Shown here in pieces: positions 34,207 to 42,781 of a stretch of DNA of 64,000 nucleotides. Every line of letters begins with the position of its first letter. The first letter of the stretch is position 1. Origin of the DNA: an uncultured Verrucomicrobiota bacterium (GTDB taxonomy: Bacteria; Verrucomicrobiota; Verrucomicrobiia; Verrucomicrobiales; Verrucomicrobiaceae); assembly GCA_903838675.1 (NCBI GenBank), contig CAILZI010000084.1, positions 20,873-84,872 on the forward strand. The letters run 5' to 3'. Under the pieces are notes generated by a model. That model searched no databases. It worked only from the letters and a program-made list of their open reading frames with translations, and had not been told where the DNA came from. The position numbers and the translations under genes are program-made.

Positions 34207-35415
34207 ATGATCAATCCCTTCACAGACCAGGAGCTTGAGGCACTGCTTGATGACCTAGAATCTGACCGCACGGAGCGTAAGGAAGCTTGGGCGGGTTCTG
34301 CACCCGAAAAGGTGAGGGAAGCCGTGTGTGCCTTTGCTAACGACCTCCCCGGCCATGCCCTGCCTGGGGTCGTTTTTATTGGCGCGAAGGACAATGGCCA
34401 CCCGGCCTGTATCACGGTGGATGACCGTCTTCTTCTGACCTTGGCAGACATCAAAACTGATGGCAAAATTGTTCCACCTCCTACACTGATGGTTGAAAAA
34501 CGTTTGCTCAAAGGTGCCGAGATGGCCGTGCTCACAGTCATGCCGGCAGACGCGCCTCCGGTCCGGCTCGACGGCAGGATCTGGATCCGCACTGGTCCAC
34601 GACGGGGCAAAGCCTCCGCTCAGGACGAGCGCATCCTCAATGAGCGCCGGAGACATCGAGACCTGCCCTTCGATGTGCAGCCTTTGCCTTCCTGCGACAT
34701 CACCGAACTAAACCGCGCTCTTTTTGAAGGTGAGTATCTGGCGAATGCTTTTGCCCCAGACGTGTTGGAGGCTAATGAGCGGACACTGGAGCAGAGGCTG
34801 GCTGCATGCCGGATGATCACTACGGTGGATTCGCCCACTCCCACTGTGCTGGGCATTCTTGTGTTGGGAAACTCCCCACGCAGCTGGCTGCCCGGGGCAT
34901 ATATCCAGTTTTTGCGCATTCAGGGTGTCGAATGGGGGGATCCGATCGCGGATGAGGAGGACATTGACGGCCCTCTTTCGCAGATGCTGCACCGTCTTGA
35001 TGACAAACTCAAGGCGCATTCGATGACATCCGTTGACTTCGTCTCTCAGACTACTGAGAGGCGCATTACCAGCTATCCCCTCGCTGCACTTCAGCAGATT
35101 GCGCGCAACGCGGTGATGCACCGCACTTATGAAAACACTCATGCCCCTGTGCGGGTTTACTGGTTCAATGACCGCATCGAGATTCATAGCCCGGGCGGCC
35201 CCTATGGTGTAGTTACGCGGCAGAACTTCGGCAAGCCAGGTGTTACAGACTATCGTAATCCTCACATGGCGGAGGCCATGAAGGTGCTCGGATTTGTGCA
35301 AAAATTTGGCATGGGCATAGCAACAGCCAAAAAGCTCCTCCGCGAAAACGGGAACCCACCCCCTGAGTTTCAGGTGGAGGATAATTTCGTGACCACAACC
35401 CTATTCCCGGCCTGA
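34207..35415 (+). CDS. AlbA_2 (Schlafen-type) protein with C-terminal GHKL-like ATPase domain
   Basis: A 402-residue protein. The N-terminal domain (about residues 15-135) has the AlbA_2/Schlafen pattern: TERKEAW, VCAFANDLPG and GVVFIGAKDNG, then VDDRLLLTLADIK. The C-terminal part (about 290-400) has the ATPase_C_4 pattern: PLAALQQIARNAVMHRTYE, then DRIEIHSPGGPYG and KFGMGIATAKKLL. Such proteins bind nucleic acid and are often called transcriptional regulators or RecG-like. The gene has lower GC and less C-ending codon use than its neighbours. Its stop (TGA) overlaps the ATG of the ParA gene by one base, so the two are translationally coupled. The function of the pair is unknown. Confidence 0.8.
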   Translation: MINPFTDQELEALLDDLESDRTERKEAWAGSAPEKVREAVCAFANDLPGHALPGVVFIGAKDNGHPACITVDDRLLLTLADIKTDGKIVPPPTLMVEKRLLKGAEMAVLTVMPADAPPVRLDGRIWIRTGPRRGKASAQDERILNERRRHRDLPFDVQPLPSCDITELNRALFEGEYLANAFAPDVLEANERTLEQRLAACRMITTVDSPTPTVLGILVLGNSPRSWLPGAYIQFLRIQGVEWGDPIADEEDIDGPLSQMLHRLDDKLKAHSMTSVDFVSQTTERRITSYPLAALQQIARNAVMHRTYENTHAPVRVYWFNDRIEIHSPGGPYGVVTRQNFGKPGVTDYRNPHMAEAMKVLGFVQKFGMGIATAKKLLRENGNPPPEFQVEDNFVTTTLFPA

Positions 35416-36428
35416 TGAGCAAAGTCCCCGTTCTTACTTTTTTCAACAACAAGGGGGGCGTTGGCAAGACCTCCTTGGTTTATCATCTGTCTTGGATGTT
35501 TTCTGAAATGGGCCGCCGCGTGGTGGTGGTGGACCTGGATCCGCAGGCAAACCTTACCTCTGCTTTTCTTCCCGAAGAGCAGCTCGAGAAACTGTGGGAT
35601 CTTGATTGCTGGGAAGAGTTTTGGGAGGGCTCTCAGGCCGGACCCAACACCATTTTTCGCTGCATCCAGCCTCTTACTGAAGTGGGAGATATATTACAGC
35701 CGATACTTACCCAGATCAATTCTCGGCTGCACCTCCTCCCTGGAGACCTGAGAGTGGCAGGCTTTGAGGATCAGTTGTCCACGGAGTGGCCGCTAAGCCT
35801 CGGAAGCGGCAGCCTTTACCGTCCCTTTCGTATACTCACCGCTTTTTGGCAGGCGGCCCAAATGGCGGCCCACAGTGTGAATGCAGATCTGATAATGGTT
35901 GATGTGGGCCCCCACCTCGGAGCCATCAATCGCTCCGCTCTAATCGGCACTGATCATGTCGTTATTCCGCTGGCGGCGGATCTTTTTTCCATGCAGGGGC
36001 TTAGCAATTTGGGTCCCACCTTGGCGCGTTGGCGTGCAGACTGGAAGAGGCGTCTGGAAAACTGGCCCTCTCCTTCATTTCCGTTGCCGGAAGGCGGCAT
36101 GAAGCCGGTGGGCTATGTCATCCAGCAGCACAGTGAGCGCCTGTCTCGTCCAGTTATGGCCTACAAACGCTGGGCAGACCGCATTCCAGCATCTTACAGG
36201 AAGCATGTGCTTGATCAGTCAGGAGAAGCTCCTTCGCAGGCATCTGATCCTAATTGCCTGGCAAGACTAAAAAATTACCGCAGCCTTGTCCCCCTGGCCA
36301 TGGAGGCACGAAAACCTATCTTCAAGCTCACCTCGGCCGATGGCGCTCTTGGAAATCATTCGTATGCCGTCCAAGATGCCGGTAAAGATTTCCGCCAACT
36401 TGCCAAGGCCATTCTTGCACGGATATGA
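35415..36428 (+). CDS. ParA-family ATPase coupled to the AlbA_2 gene
   Basis: A 337-residue MinD/ParA-type ATPase. The deviant Walker A with signature Lys is FFNNKGGVGKTSL, switch I/II regions include VVVDLDPQANLTSAF and IMVDVGPHLGAINRSALI, and a long insert (about residues 195-285) with MKPVGYVIQQHSERLSRPV is not found in plasmid ParA. No parB or parS-like repeats are nearby, so DNA segregation is unlikely to be its job. It begins one base inside the stop of the upstream AlbA_2 gene. The same two-gene arrangement is one I recall from other bacteria, but this cannot be checked here. vapB follows 130 bases later. Confidence 0.82.
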   Translation: MSKVPVLTFFNNKGGVGKTSLVYHLSWMFSEMGRRVVVVDLDPQANLTSAFLPEEQLEKLWDLDCWEEFWEGSQAGPNTIFRCIQPLTEVGDILQPILTQINSRLHLLPGDLRVAGFEDQLSTEWPLSLGSGSLYRPFRILTAFWQAAQMAAHSVNADLIMVDVGPHLGAINRSALIGTDHVVIPLAADLFSMQGLSNLGPTLARWRADWKRRLENWPSPSFPLPEGGMKPVGYVIQQHSERLSRPVMAYKRWADRIPASYRKHVLDQSGEAPSQASDPNCLARLKNYRSLVPLAMEARKPIFKLTSADGALGNHSYAVQDAGKDFRQLAKAILARI

Positions 36429-36558
36429 CAATTGAAGCTCCCAAACTTGTGAATCTGAGGCAAAATGATTTTCAGCCGCGGAAGACAGGGGGGGGGATGT
36501 ACGGGGTAGGGGGAAAGCATTGATTGTGTGCCTGATTGTTTTGGAGTAGTGCTTAGTC

Positions 36559-36750
36559 ATGAAGTCTGGTGCGGATGATTCTGATATATCGATGACGCCC
36601 GCCTCCAAAAAGATGCCGCCACCGGCCAAGCGTGACTGGATGAAGACCGCCGGTTGGGCGAAAAACGACGCCCTTTATGACGAGGCCGTTCGCTTGGGCC
36701 AGGACTACCGACGTAGCATGACTGTGGATTCAGAGCATGCTGATTCTTGA
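36559..36750 (+). CDS. vapB: VapB-type antitoxin
   Basis: A 63-residue protein preceded by a TTGGAG ribosome-binding site. Its C-terminal half (MKTAGWAKNDALYDEAVRLG then DYRRSMTVDSEH) matches small antitoxins found directly upstream of PIN-domain toxins. It overlaps the vapC start by 14 bases, the usual coupling for such pairs. Because the toxin is cut short, this antitoxin is probably an orphan. Confidence 0.65.
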   Translation: MKSGADDSDISMTPASKKMPPPAKRDWMKTAGWAKNDALYDEAVRLGQDYRRSMTVDSEHADS

Positions 36751-36865
36751 TACCAATCATCTCTCAGAAATCGATCTCGGCACAGCCAAAGGCCCCGCCA
36801 TAAAACAGCAGTTGGCGGAATCTACTTTCCTGGTCGTTTCTCTGGCTTGTAATCGTCGTTTATAA
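36737..36865 (+). pseudogene. vapC: Truncated VapC (PIN-domain) toxin
   Basis: The frame opens MLILDTNHLSEIDLG, the standard PIN-domain start with the first catalytic Asp. It continues for about 34 family-like residues and then runs through the 3' end of the convergent DUF2199 gene to a stop after 42 codons. PIN toxins are normally about 130 residues, so the remaining three catalytic acids are missing and the toxin cannot be active. The break at about 36822 is a junction between unrelated sequences. Confidence 0.75.
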
Positions 36866-37442
36866 TCAAGGCTGCGATCTCCTTCACCCTGTCCAGAGTG
36901 ATTCCCTTTTTTTGCTCCACGGACAACGGGTGGTCGGTGACTTCCAGTTCAATGATCGGCACACGACCAACAGGCTGCGTATGCACCAGCGTCTTGAGAT
37001 TCGTGGTATCGGGATAGATGAAAAGATTTGTGCATAGCCATCCAAAATAGGGAGGCTCCTTCTCCCTCCCGGCCGTCTCCATGAGGTTGATGGTCCGGTC
37101 AAAGTTTTGTTTGCTCAACGAAACCCAGACATCCCAGACAAAAGTTTCCTTGGAGTCGCGGACTGGAATCTCAAGATGTCCTCTGACAAAGAATTGCTTG
37201 TCATCGATAATGCAGAAATCCTTGTCCCATTGAATCCGCTTCTCACGTTCATCCTCTGGAATCGCCAGATAATGGTCCGGATACAATGGGCCATAAACAA
37301 ATGGCAAATCAGAATGCCATTGGTTGCAATGGGGGCACTTCCATTGGGTGGTCACAGGCTGAGTATCCGCACTTTTTTCCCGTTTACATGCCATTAGAAG
37401 CACTGCGGAAAAGAATGCAATAATGATTGGCGCAGTTCTCAT
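36822..37442 (-). CDS. DUF2199 lipoprotein
   Basis: From the ATG at 37442 the protein is 206 residues. It starts MRTAPIIIAFFSAVLLMACKRE, a lipoprotein signal with the lipobox LLMAC. The mature part matches DUF2199: a zinc-knuckle-like CPHCNQWHSDLPF, then DFCIIDDKQFFVRGHLEIPV, VWVSLSKQNF and DHPLSVEQKKGI. DUF2199 proteins are usually cytosolic; here a lipid anchor has been added. Function unknown. The 3' end overlaps the truncated vapC on the opposite strand. Confidence 0.78.
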   Translation of the reverse strand: MRTAPIIIAFFSAVLLMACKREKSADTQPVTTQWKCPHCNQWHSDLPFVYGPLYPDHYLAIPEDEREKRIQWDKDFCIIDDKQFFVRGHLEIPVRDSKETFVWDVWVSLSKQNFDRTINLMETAGREKEPPYFGWLCTNLFIYPDTTNLKTLVHTQPVGRVPIIELEVTDHPLSVEQKKGITLDRVKEIAALIINDDYKPEKRPGK

Positions 37443-37481
37443 GGTTTCAACTGTCAATGCTAGGCGAACCAATATGGTGAA

Positions 37482-37853
37482 TCACCCCTCCGTCTCCGCA
37501 TGCAGCGCAATGCAGTTCCCCTCGGAATCCAGCACCTCCGCGCGAAATCCATACTCACCAATCGAGTGCACATCCTGCTGCACCGTCCCCCCATTCGCTC
37601 TCACCGCAGCCACCGCCTCCTTCAGCCGCCCGTTCACATCCAAGTAAATCATGATGCCATCCGCCGAAGGCTTGAAGTCCTTCACCACCACCACGCATCC
37701 CTGCTGCTTCCCATCCGCCGTCGGCAGCATCGCCGTGGGCACCCCGCCAAAGTTTTCCTCCTTCATCTCCCTCCCCAGCACCGCCGAATAAAAACGAATC
37801 GCCCGGTCAAGATCGACCGCCGGAATGTCGAACCACACAAGGTTGGGTTTCAT
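37482..37853 (-). CDS. VOC/glyoxalase-fold protein
   Basis: From the ATG at 37853 the protein is 123 residues, one vicinal-oxygen-chelate module pair. It begins KPNLVWFDIPAVDLDRAIRFYSAVLG, the usual start of the family, and ends with VLDSEGNCIALHAE, where the last acidic metal ligand normally sits. Such proteins include dioxygenases, glyoxalases and resistance proteins; the role cannot be assigned. It lies 39 bases upstream of the DUF2199 gene on the same strand. Confidence 0.82.
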   Translation of the reverse strand: MKPNLVWFDIPAVDLDRAIRFYSAVLGREMKEENFGGVPTAMLPTADGKQQGCVVVVKDFKPSADGIMIYLDVNGRLKEAVAAVRANGGTVQQDVHSIGEYGFRAEVLDSEGNCIALHAETEG

Positions 37854-37906
37854 GGCAGGCAGCATGATGCGGCCGGTTTGCGAACGCAAGCGGACACCCG
37901 GGGCGG

Positions 37907-38293
37907 TCAGGCCTCAGAAGGCTGAACGATGACCTTGCTCGCACCTGCCTGGCTGCCGATACCCCGCCACTCCTCAGGCGAGAAAATCTGAGCGGATGGA
38001 TCGCAGATGATTTCCAGCGTGAGCGGCCCCAGGCACCAGCCGCCAACGACATTCCGCACACCGTGCCTGAGCAGCATCTCGACAATCTCCCTGTTCTCCG
38101 TGAGATTCTCCGGTAACTCCAGCGGGCAAACCACATGCGCCACGGCACCTTGCAAGGGCGGGCTGCCGATGGCCTGGATGATCCTGTCTGCGGAAAGATG
38201 GACTTCAGGTTTGAATTGAAACTCCGCTGTCCCGCAGGAGAAACGGAAGAGGGTCTTTGACACCTCGAGGCGGACTTTGGGAAACAACTTCAT
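37907..38293 (-). CDS. Hypothetical protein
   Basis: A 128-residue protein from the ATG at 38293 (an in-frame ATG at 38335 would add 14 residues). It is mixed alpha/beta with no signal or span. Visible stretches are EVHLSADRIIQAIGSPPL, HVVCPLELPENLTENREIVEMLLRHG and SPEEWRGIGSQAG. No family is recognised. It is read in the same direction as the VOC gene, with a 53-base gap. Confidence 0.55.
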   Translation of the reverse strand: MKLFPKVRLEVSKTLFRFSCGTAEFQFKPEVHLSADRIIQAIGSPPLQGAVAHVVCPLELPENLTENREIVEMLLRHGVRNVVGGWCLGPLTLEIICDPSAQIFSPEEWRGIGSQAGASKVIVQPSEA

Positions 38294-38445
38294 GATGCAG
38301 GCTGATGCCGGCAGGCGCGGCGGCTTCTTTGTCATTTCGATGCCGCGGGAGGGATGACAAGCTGGTTTTTGGAAGACTGAAAATACGGCTGCTACAGGCC
38401 TTTGGCGGGAAATCCGTCTTGCCGTCGCGCCTCGCCCCTTTCTTA

Positions 38446-39681
38446 ATGCGCCCCATGCGTCCGCTCCTCCTCGCCCTCCTTCTCGCCATGCCCGCTCTGG
38501 CCAGAGACATCCCCGTCGCCGATGCCGCAACCTTCGCCGCCGCCGCTCAAACAATCAACGCAGGCGACACCCTCATCCTCAAAGACGGCACCTGGGCCGA
38601 TGCCCAGTTAAAACTCCACGCCGAAGGCACCGCGGCAAAACCCGTCACCATCAAAGCACAGACCCCCGGCAAGGTCATCTTCACCGGCTCCTCCCGCCTC
38701 TCCGTCGGCGGCTCCCACATCATCGTCGACGGCCTCTGGTTTCAAAACCCCACCGGCCCGCAGGTCATCGAGCTCCGCAAAGATTCCAAGCAGCTTGCCT
38801 CCGACTCCCGCATCACCAACTGCGCCGTCACCAACGACACCCAGCTCGCCTCCACAGACTCCGCCCAGTTCGTCTCCATCTACGGCGCACGCAATCGCGT
38901 CGACCACTGTTACATCGCCGGCAAGACCACCCAGGGCACCACCATGGTCGTCTGGCTCTCCAACGAATCCCAAGACCAGGGCAAACACCAGATCGATCAC
39001 AATCACTTCGGCCCCCGCCAGAAGCTCGGCAAAAACGGCGGCGAAACCATCCGCCTCGGCGACAGCAAGACCTCCATGCAAACCGCCTCCTGCATCGTCG
39101 AGCACAACCTCTTCGAGAAATGCGACGGCGAAGCCGAATGCATCTCCAACAAATCCTGCGGCAACCTCTACCGCCTCAACACCTTCAAAGGCGTCTCCGG
39201 CACCCTCACCCTTCGCCATGGCAACGCCTGCACCGTGGAGCACAACACCTTCATCGGCGACGGTGCCAAAGGCGCCGGCGGCGTCCGCATCATCGGCGAA
39301 GACCACACCGTCACCGCCAATCGCTTTGAAAACCTCACTGGCGATGACGAGCGCAGCGCCATGTGCTTCATGCTCGGCATCCCTGAATCACCCGCCAACG
39401 GCTACTTCCAGGTCAAACGCGCCAAAGTCACCGGCAACACCTTCATCAACTGCAAGCACAACATCCTCATCGGCATGAGCGGCGACAAAAAAGCCACACT
39501 CCCACCACTGGAAAGCGAGATCAGCGGCAACACCATTCAGACCAACAAAGGAGAAGCCTTTGAAATCAAATGCGCAGCAGAAGGAGTAACCATGAAGGAC
39601 AATCGCACTGGCACCACTGAGCCTGCCACCAAGCCATCGCCATCACCCGAACCCACCGGCCCCTCCTGGAAACAAAAATAA
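38446..39681 (+). CDS. Exported polysaccharide lyase family 6 enzyme (alginate lyase / chondroitinase B-like)
   Basis: A 411-residue protein with a signal peptide (ending PALARDIPV). It has the right-handed parallel beta-helix pattern of PL6, with family blocks NGGETIRLGDS, CDGEAECISNKSCGN and LRHGNACTVEHNTFIGDG. These hold the calcium-binding Glu residues and the catalytic Lys/Arg pair of the family. PL6 enzymes cleave alginate or dermatan sulfate by beta-elimination. The C-terminus has a Pro/Ser-rich tail. The ATG at 38455 is an equally good start. It fits the uronate-degrading genes elsewhere in the window. Confidence 0.9.
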   Translation: MRPMRPLLLALLLAMPALARDIPVADAATFAAAAQTINAGDTLILKDGTWADAQLKLHAEGTAAKPVTIKAQTPGKVIFTGSSRLSVGGSHIIVDGLWFQNPTGPQVIELRKDSKQLASDSRITNCAVTNDTQLASTDSAQFVSIYGARNRVDHCYIAGKTTQGTTMVVWLSNESQDQGKHQIDHNHFGPRQKLGKNGGETIRLGDSKTSMQTASCIVEHNLFEKCDGEAECISNKSCGNLYRLNTFKGVSGTLTLRHGNACTVEHNTFIGDGAKGAGGVRIIGEDHTVTANRFENLTGDDERSAMCFMLGIPESPANGYFQVKRAKVTGNTFINCKHNILIGMSGDKKATLPPLESEISGNTIQTNKGEAFEIKCAAEGVTMKDNRTGTTEPATKPSPSPEPTGPSWKQK

Positions 39682-39850
39682 AGCACCGCCGAGTGCCACT
39701 CGTCAGATTGGATCAACCACGGAATACGCCGAATACAAGGAATTGAACCAAACTCCGGCTTCCGTGTATTCAGTGTATTCCGTGGTCAATGCTCTGGCCT
39801 CCGCGTTGAAACCCTCAGGCACTCTCCTCCTGCCACATTCATAATCCCCC

Positions 39851-40231
39851 ATGCGCACCAACGTCCTCCGCAAACCACTCACCTGCTGCTGTCGCAAACC
39901 CATGACTGGGTTCTACCGCGACGGCTACTGCCGCACCGGCCCCGGAGATGTCGGTCTCCACACTGTCTGCATTGAGGCCACCGAGGAGTTTCTCAATTTC
40001 TCCTTCCTCAGCGGCAACGATCTCTCCACTCCCGCCCCCGAATTCGATTTTCCCGGCCTCAAACCCGGCGATCGCTGGTGCCTCTGCGTCACCCGTTGGA
40101 AAGAAGCCCTCGATGCCGGCTGCGCCCCGCCTGTGTCCCTCTCCGCCACTCACGAATCCGCTCTCGAATGGGTCGATCTCGAAGACCTCAAAGCCCACGC
40201 CCTCGATGATCCCGGCGAAGTGATCGACTAA
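39851..40231 (+). CDS. DUF2237 family protein
   Basis: A 126-residue protein closely matching DUF2237: NVLRKPLTCC, PMTGFYRDGYC, DVGLHTVCIEATEEFLNFS, GNDLSTPAPEFDFPGLKPGD and WCLCVTRWKEALDAG are conserved in order. Full length for the family. Function unknown; the conserved Cys residues and small size suggest a metal- or substrate-binding fold. Confidence 0.93.
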   Translation: MRTNVLRKPLTCCCRKPMTGFYRDGYCRTGPGDVGLHTVCIEATEEFLNFSFLSGNDLSTPAPEFDFPGLKPGDRWCLCVTRWKEALDAGCAPPVSLSATHESALEWVDLEDLKAHALDDPGEVID

Positions 40232-40432
40232 CGGAGTCAAAAGGTGTTGAAGTAAAAGCGTTCCGCCGAGGCAAATCCTACTCGTCCTCCTACTCGAACT
40301 CGTCTTCGATCCTTCCGCTCCGTTCTCGCGGCGAATGTTGAATGTAGAACGTTAAACGCGGCACCAACAATCCCCGCTCCCCGCCTCACTTCCATTCCCG
40401 CACAGCGCTCCGCAGTCCTCAGACCACGTAAT

Positions 40433-40452
40433 GTAGTTCCGCCTTCAGGCGG
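40433..40452 (+). repeat. REP-like hairpin, set C
   Basis: GTAG, two T bases, then CCGCC-TTCA-GGCGG, as at 12335-12354. It lies in the gap between the DUF2237 gene and the convergent membrane gene. A short GAATGTTGAATG tract occurs 100 bases upstream. Confidence 0.6.
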
Positions 40453-40467
40453 TCCGGTCCATCCCCT

Positions 40468-41034
40468 TCAGCCAGGCACCTGGCAGCCTTTGCCTTTGCT
40501 CTGCTCCAGCCGCAGCAGTTGCGAGTAAGATCGGTAATAGTGCCAAGCTAGCAGGGCCCCCGCCATTGGCAGCGCCGCAACACCCAAGGACCATCTGGCA
40601 GGGATGTGACTCAGATCGCCAATGAGTTGATGCTCCATTCCCATCACTAGAAAAAAGAACAAGGCCGCTGCCGTTTGCAGCAGGAATGCGCCAGACAGCA
40701 TCCATACTCGTTGCTCGGTGATCTGCCACAAGGCTGCCGCCACCATCGAGGAAACAGCCACTCCCATGGTTAGCCAGTTGAAAAAATCGGCGACCTCAGC
40801 GGATTGGAGAAATGAAAAAACAGCCTGCGCCACCAGCATCAGCAGCGCCGTTCCCTCCATCGTGATGGCAGACTGTTTGCGCAGCCGGTCGAGCGCCTCC
40901 TTGGCCGTGCGCGCATGCGCATGAAGTTGTGCATGAGTCAGCAAAGGCCCTTGGCAAAGCGGGCAGCGCCTGAGGTTGACCAGTGCTCCTTGCGCGAAAT
41001 CCTTCTGACAGGGGCGACAGCGATACATGGTCAC
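40468..41034 (-). CDS. Zinc-ribbon membrane protein of unknown function
   Basis: A 188-residue protein. The N-terminus has a two-knuckle zinc ribbon (YRCRPCQ and RRCPLCQ), followed by a short helical linker and four predicted spans (about residues 58-78, 85-105, 110-132 and 145-165). No family is recognised. It starts four bases after the stop of the DUF4126 gene, so the two are probably co-transcribed. Confidence 0.65.
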   Translation of the reverse strand: MTMYRCRPCQKDFAQGALVNLRRCPLCQGPLLTHAQLHAHARTAKEALDRLRKQSAITMEGTALLMLVAQAVFSFLQSAEVADFFNWLTMGVAVSSMVAAALWQITEQRVWMLSGAFLLQTAAALFFFLVMGMEHQLIGDLSHIPARWSLGVAALPMAGALLAWHYYRSYSQLLRLEQSKGKGCQVPG

Positions 41035-41038
41035 AGCA

Positions 41039-41680
41039 TCAAGTGAAGAGCCGCTGCTCCATGGGTTTCCGCCCCACCACCGCCCGCCACTTCCCCCTCA
41101 CCATCTCAAACGACCTCCTAATCACCCGAAACATCCGCGGCAGCACCAGCCACAGCACAATAATCACCGCTGTAAAAACACACAGCGCCAGCACCGGCTT
41201 CATCACCATCAGCAGCGTTCCCGCCACCACCGTGATGTCCTCCGCGATGCTCAGCACCACATTCGAAACCGGCTCCGGCGAATGATTCGCCAGCAGCCGC
41301 GTGCCCGCCTTCGCACTGTGCGTTGTCAGCGCCGCACCACCCGCCAGCAGCGCACCAATCACCTCCACATGCGGCGGCATGTCGCCCAGCGCCTGCATCG
41401 CCAGAATCGTTCCCCCCACAGGGCGTATCAGCGTATGCACACTGTCCCACAGCGAATCCAGCCACGGCACCTTGTCTGCAAAGAACTCAATCGCATACAG
41501 CACCCCCGCCGCGATCAGCACCCCGTCATGCCCCAGCACGTCCAGGGACTGGTATTTCTCAGCCAGATGCAGCGCATCAAACCGCACCAGCACTCCGGTG
41601 AGAAACACCGTCAGGTAAAGATTCAGCCCCGCCAGCGAAGCCAGTCCCAGCGCGAGCCCCAGTTGTTCGAGGATGTGCAT
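41039..41680 (-). CDS. DUF4126 membrane protein
   Basis: From the ATG at 41680 the protein is 213 residues. It matches DUF4126 in LGLALGLASLAGLNLYLTVFLTG at the start, AIEFFADKVPWLDSLWDSVHT in the middle and GALLAGGAALTTHSAKAGTRLLAN. About five spans are expected. Function unknown. The open frame upstream of 41680 lacks family features. Confidence 0.85.
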   Translation of the reverse strand: MHILEQLGLALGLASLAGLNLYLTVFLTGVLVRFDALHLAEKYQSLDVLGHDGVLIAAGVLYAIEFFADKVPWLDSLWDSVHTLIRPVGGTILAMQALGDMPPHVEVIGALLAGGAALTTHSAKAGTRLLANHSPEPVSNVVLSIAEDITVVAGTLLMVMKPVLALCVFTAVIIVLWLVLPRMFRVIRRSFEMVRGKWRAVVGRKPMEQRLFT

Positions 41681-41803
41681 GCGCCTCCTATACCACAGGT
41701 CGCCCCATTCGCCATAAACAAGATAGGCCGCATTTTGGAATGGTGAAGCCGAAGTGGTACTCACGTCTTCGCAGGGTAATCACGCACACGCACTCCTGCA
41801 GGA

Positions 41804-41818
41804 GAGGGATCATCCTGA
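41804..41818 (+). repeat. Left attachment-site repeat
   Basis: GAGGGATCATCCTGA, followed by unrelated ATGCATGG, so the right arm of the REP hairpin is missing here. Confidence 0.75.
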
Positions 41819-42070
41819 ATGCATGGATGCCTGTTGCATGCAGTTGCTACCTGTTGCACTGCATTGTGAATCAATGGCGTGCATGCGATGCATGTTTGCA
41901 TTCATTTGCAGCAAATTGGACTATTTTGCGCACTTTCTCAGCCCGGCTGTATAAAGCCGGTGTATAAAACTTGGCGTCAGGGGTGTTTATTACAGAAGGG
42001 GACAGAGGGAGAACTGAGAAGTCGAATTGTTTCAAATGGAATAATGAATGCGCTCAATTTAGCTAAGGCA
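41819..42070. other. AT-rich left end of the integrative element
   Basis: No gene. From 41819 to about 41910 the word TGCAT or ATGCA recurs many times. At 41949-41972 lies GTATAAA-GCCGG-TGTATAAAAC, matched in the same orientation at 44124-44147 near the right end. These could be integrase arm sites. Confidence 0.45.
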
Positions 42071-42781
42071 TCATTCGGATTTTTTGGGCTTTGTCTTTTT
42101 CAAAGAAAACTCAGGAACGCAATCATCTAGAAGCCTGGATGCGTAGTCATAGGCTGCCCGTTTTACCGAATTCCTTGTCACCGCAAAGATCCAGAAAAGC
42201 AAAAGAGAAAAAAATGCTCCGAGGCAGATCAGTTCAGGGCGAGGTAACGATTGAACGGAAAGCCATTTTTGCCAAGCGACAACACCCGTCACGCCAGCGG
42301 CCAACACGAGGAGTGCGATGCCAAAGAGTTTAAGGCCGTAAAGATTGCGGTGGAATCCATATGACATGCTCTCGCGGAACACATGAGGATACTTTTTGTC
42401 CTGATTACGTGCGATCTTTCGCAGGTGTTCTGACCAAGCTAAATATACATTGTCGCACCCGGCAGGGTCTTGAGCCTCCTGAACTGGCGTTGGTGCAAAC
42501 GTAGAAGGCACCACCTTTGCCATGGCCGCGTGAAGATTTGTTTTGGTGATAGGGTCGATATGGTTGTCCCTGTGACGGAAGATCATCATCGATGGCCACC
42601 CACCCCATTCCTCTTTTAAAGAGGGCTCGCGTCGCTTACCTGCCTGCCGGGCCTGAGTGGCCAAAAGAGTGGAGATAGTTCCATAAAGGAGCACCGCCGA
42701 AGCAGACTTGATACTGATGTCGGGAATCCCTGGAACGTATAGAACTGCCAAGGCTATGGCGGGTGCCAACGCAATCAGCAT
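42071..42781 (-). CDS. Cargo membrane protein of unknown function
   Basis: A 236-residue protein. Two hydrophobic segments at the start (about residues 3-20 and 26-45), a soluble middle with GGWPSMMIFRHRDNHIDPITK and NVYLAWSEHLRK, then two more spans (about 152-172 and 184-205) and a Lys-rich tail. No enzyme motif is visible. I recall similar conserved hypothetical proteins with an RHRD motif but no assigned function. As the only apparent cargo gene of the element, a fitness or defence role is possible but unproven. It is lower in GC than the chromosome around it. Confidence 0.6.
   Translation of the reverse strand: MLIALAPAIALAVLYVPGIPDISIKSASAVLLYGTISTLLATQARQAGKRREPSLKEEWGGWPSMMIFRHRDNHIDPITKTNLHAAMAKVVPSTFAPTPVQEAQDPAGCDNVYLAWSEHLRKIARNQDKKYPHVFRESMSYGFHRNLYGLKLFGIALLVLAAGVTGVVAWQKWLSVQSLPRPELICLGAFFSLLLFWIFAVTRNSVKRAAYDYASRLLDDCVPEFSLKKTKPKKSE

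Noticed and set aside
35415..36428. Plasmid or chromosome partition locus based on the ParA-type protein
   Set aside because: No parB-like gene, no parS-like repeats and no replication gene nearby; the partner gene is an AlbA_2 protein.
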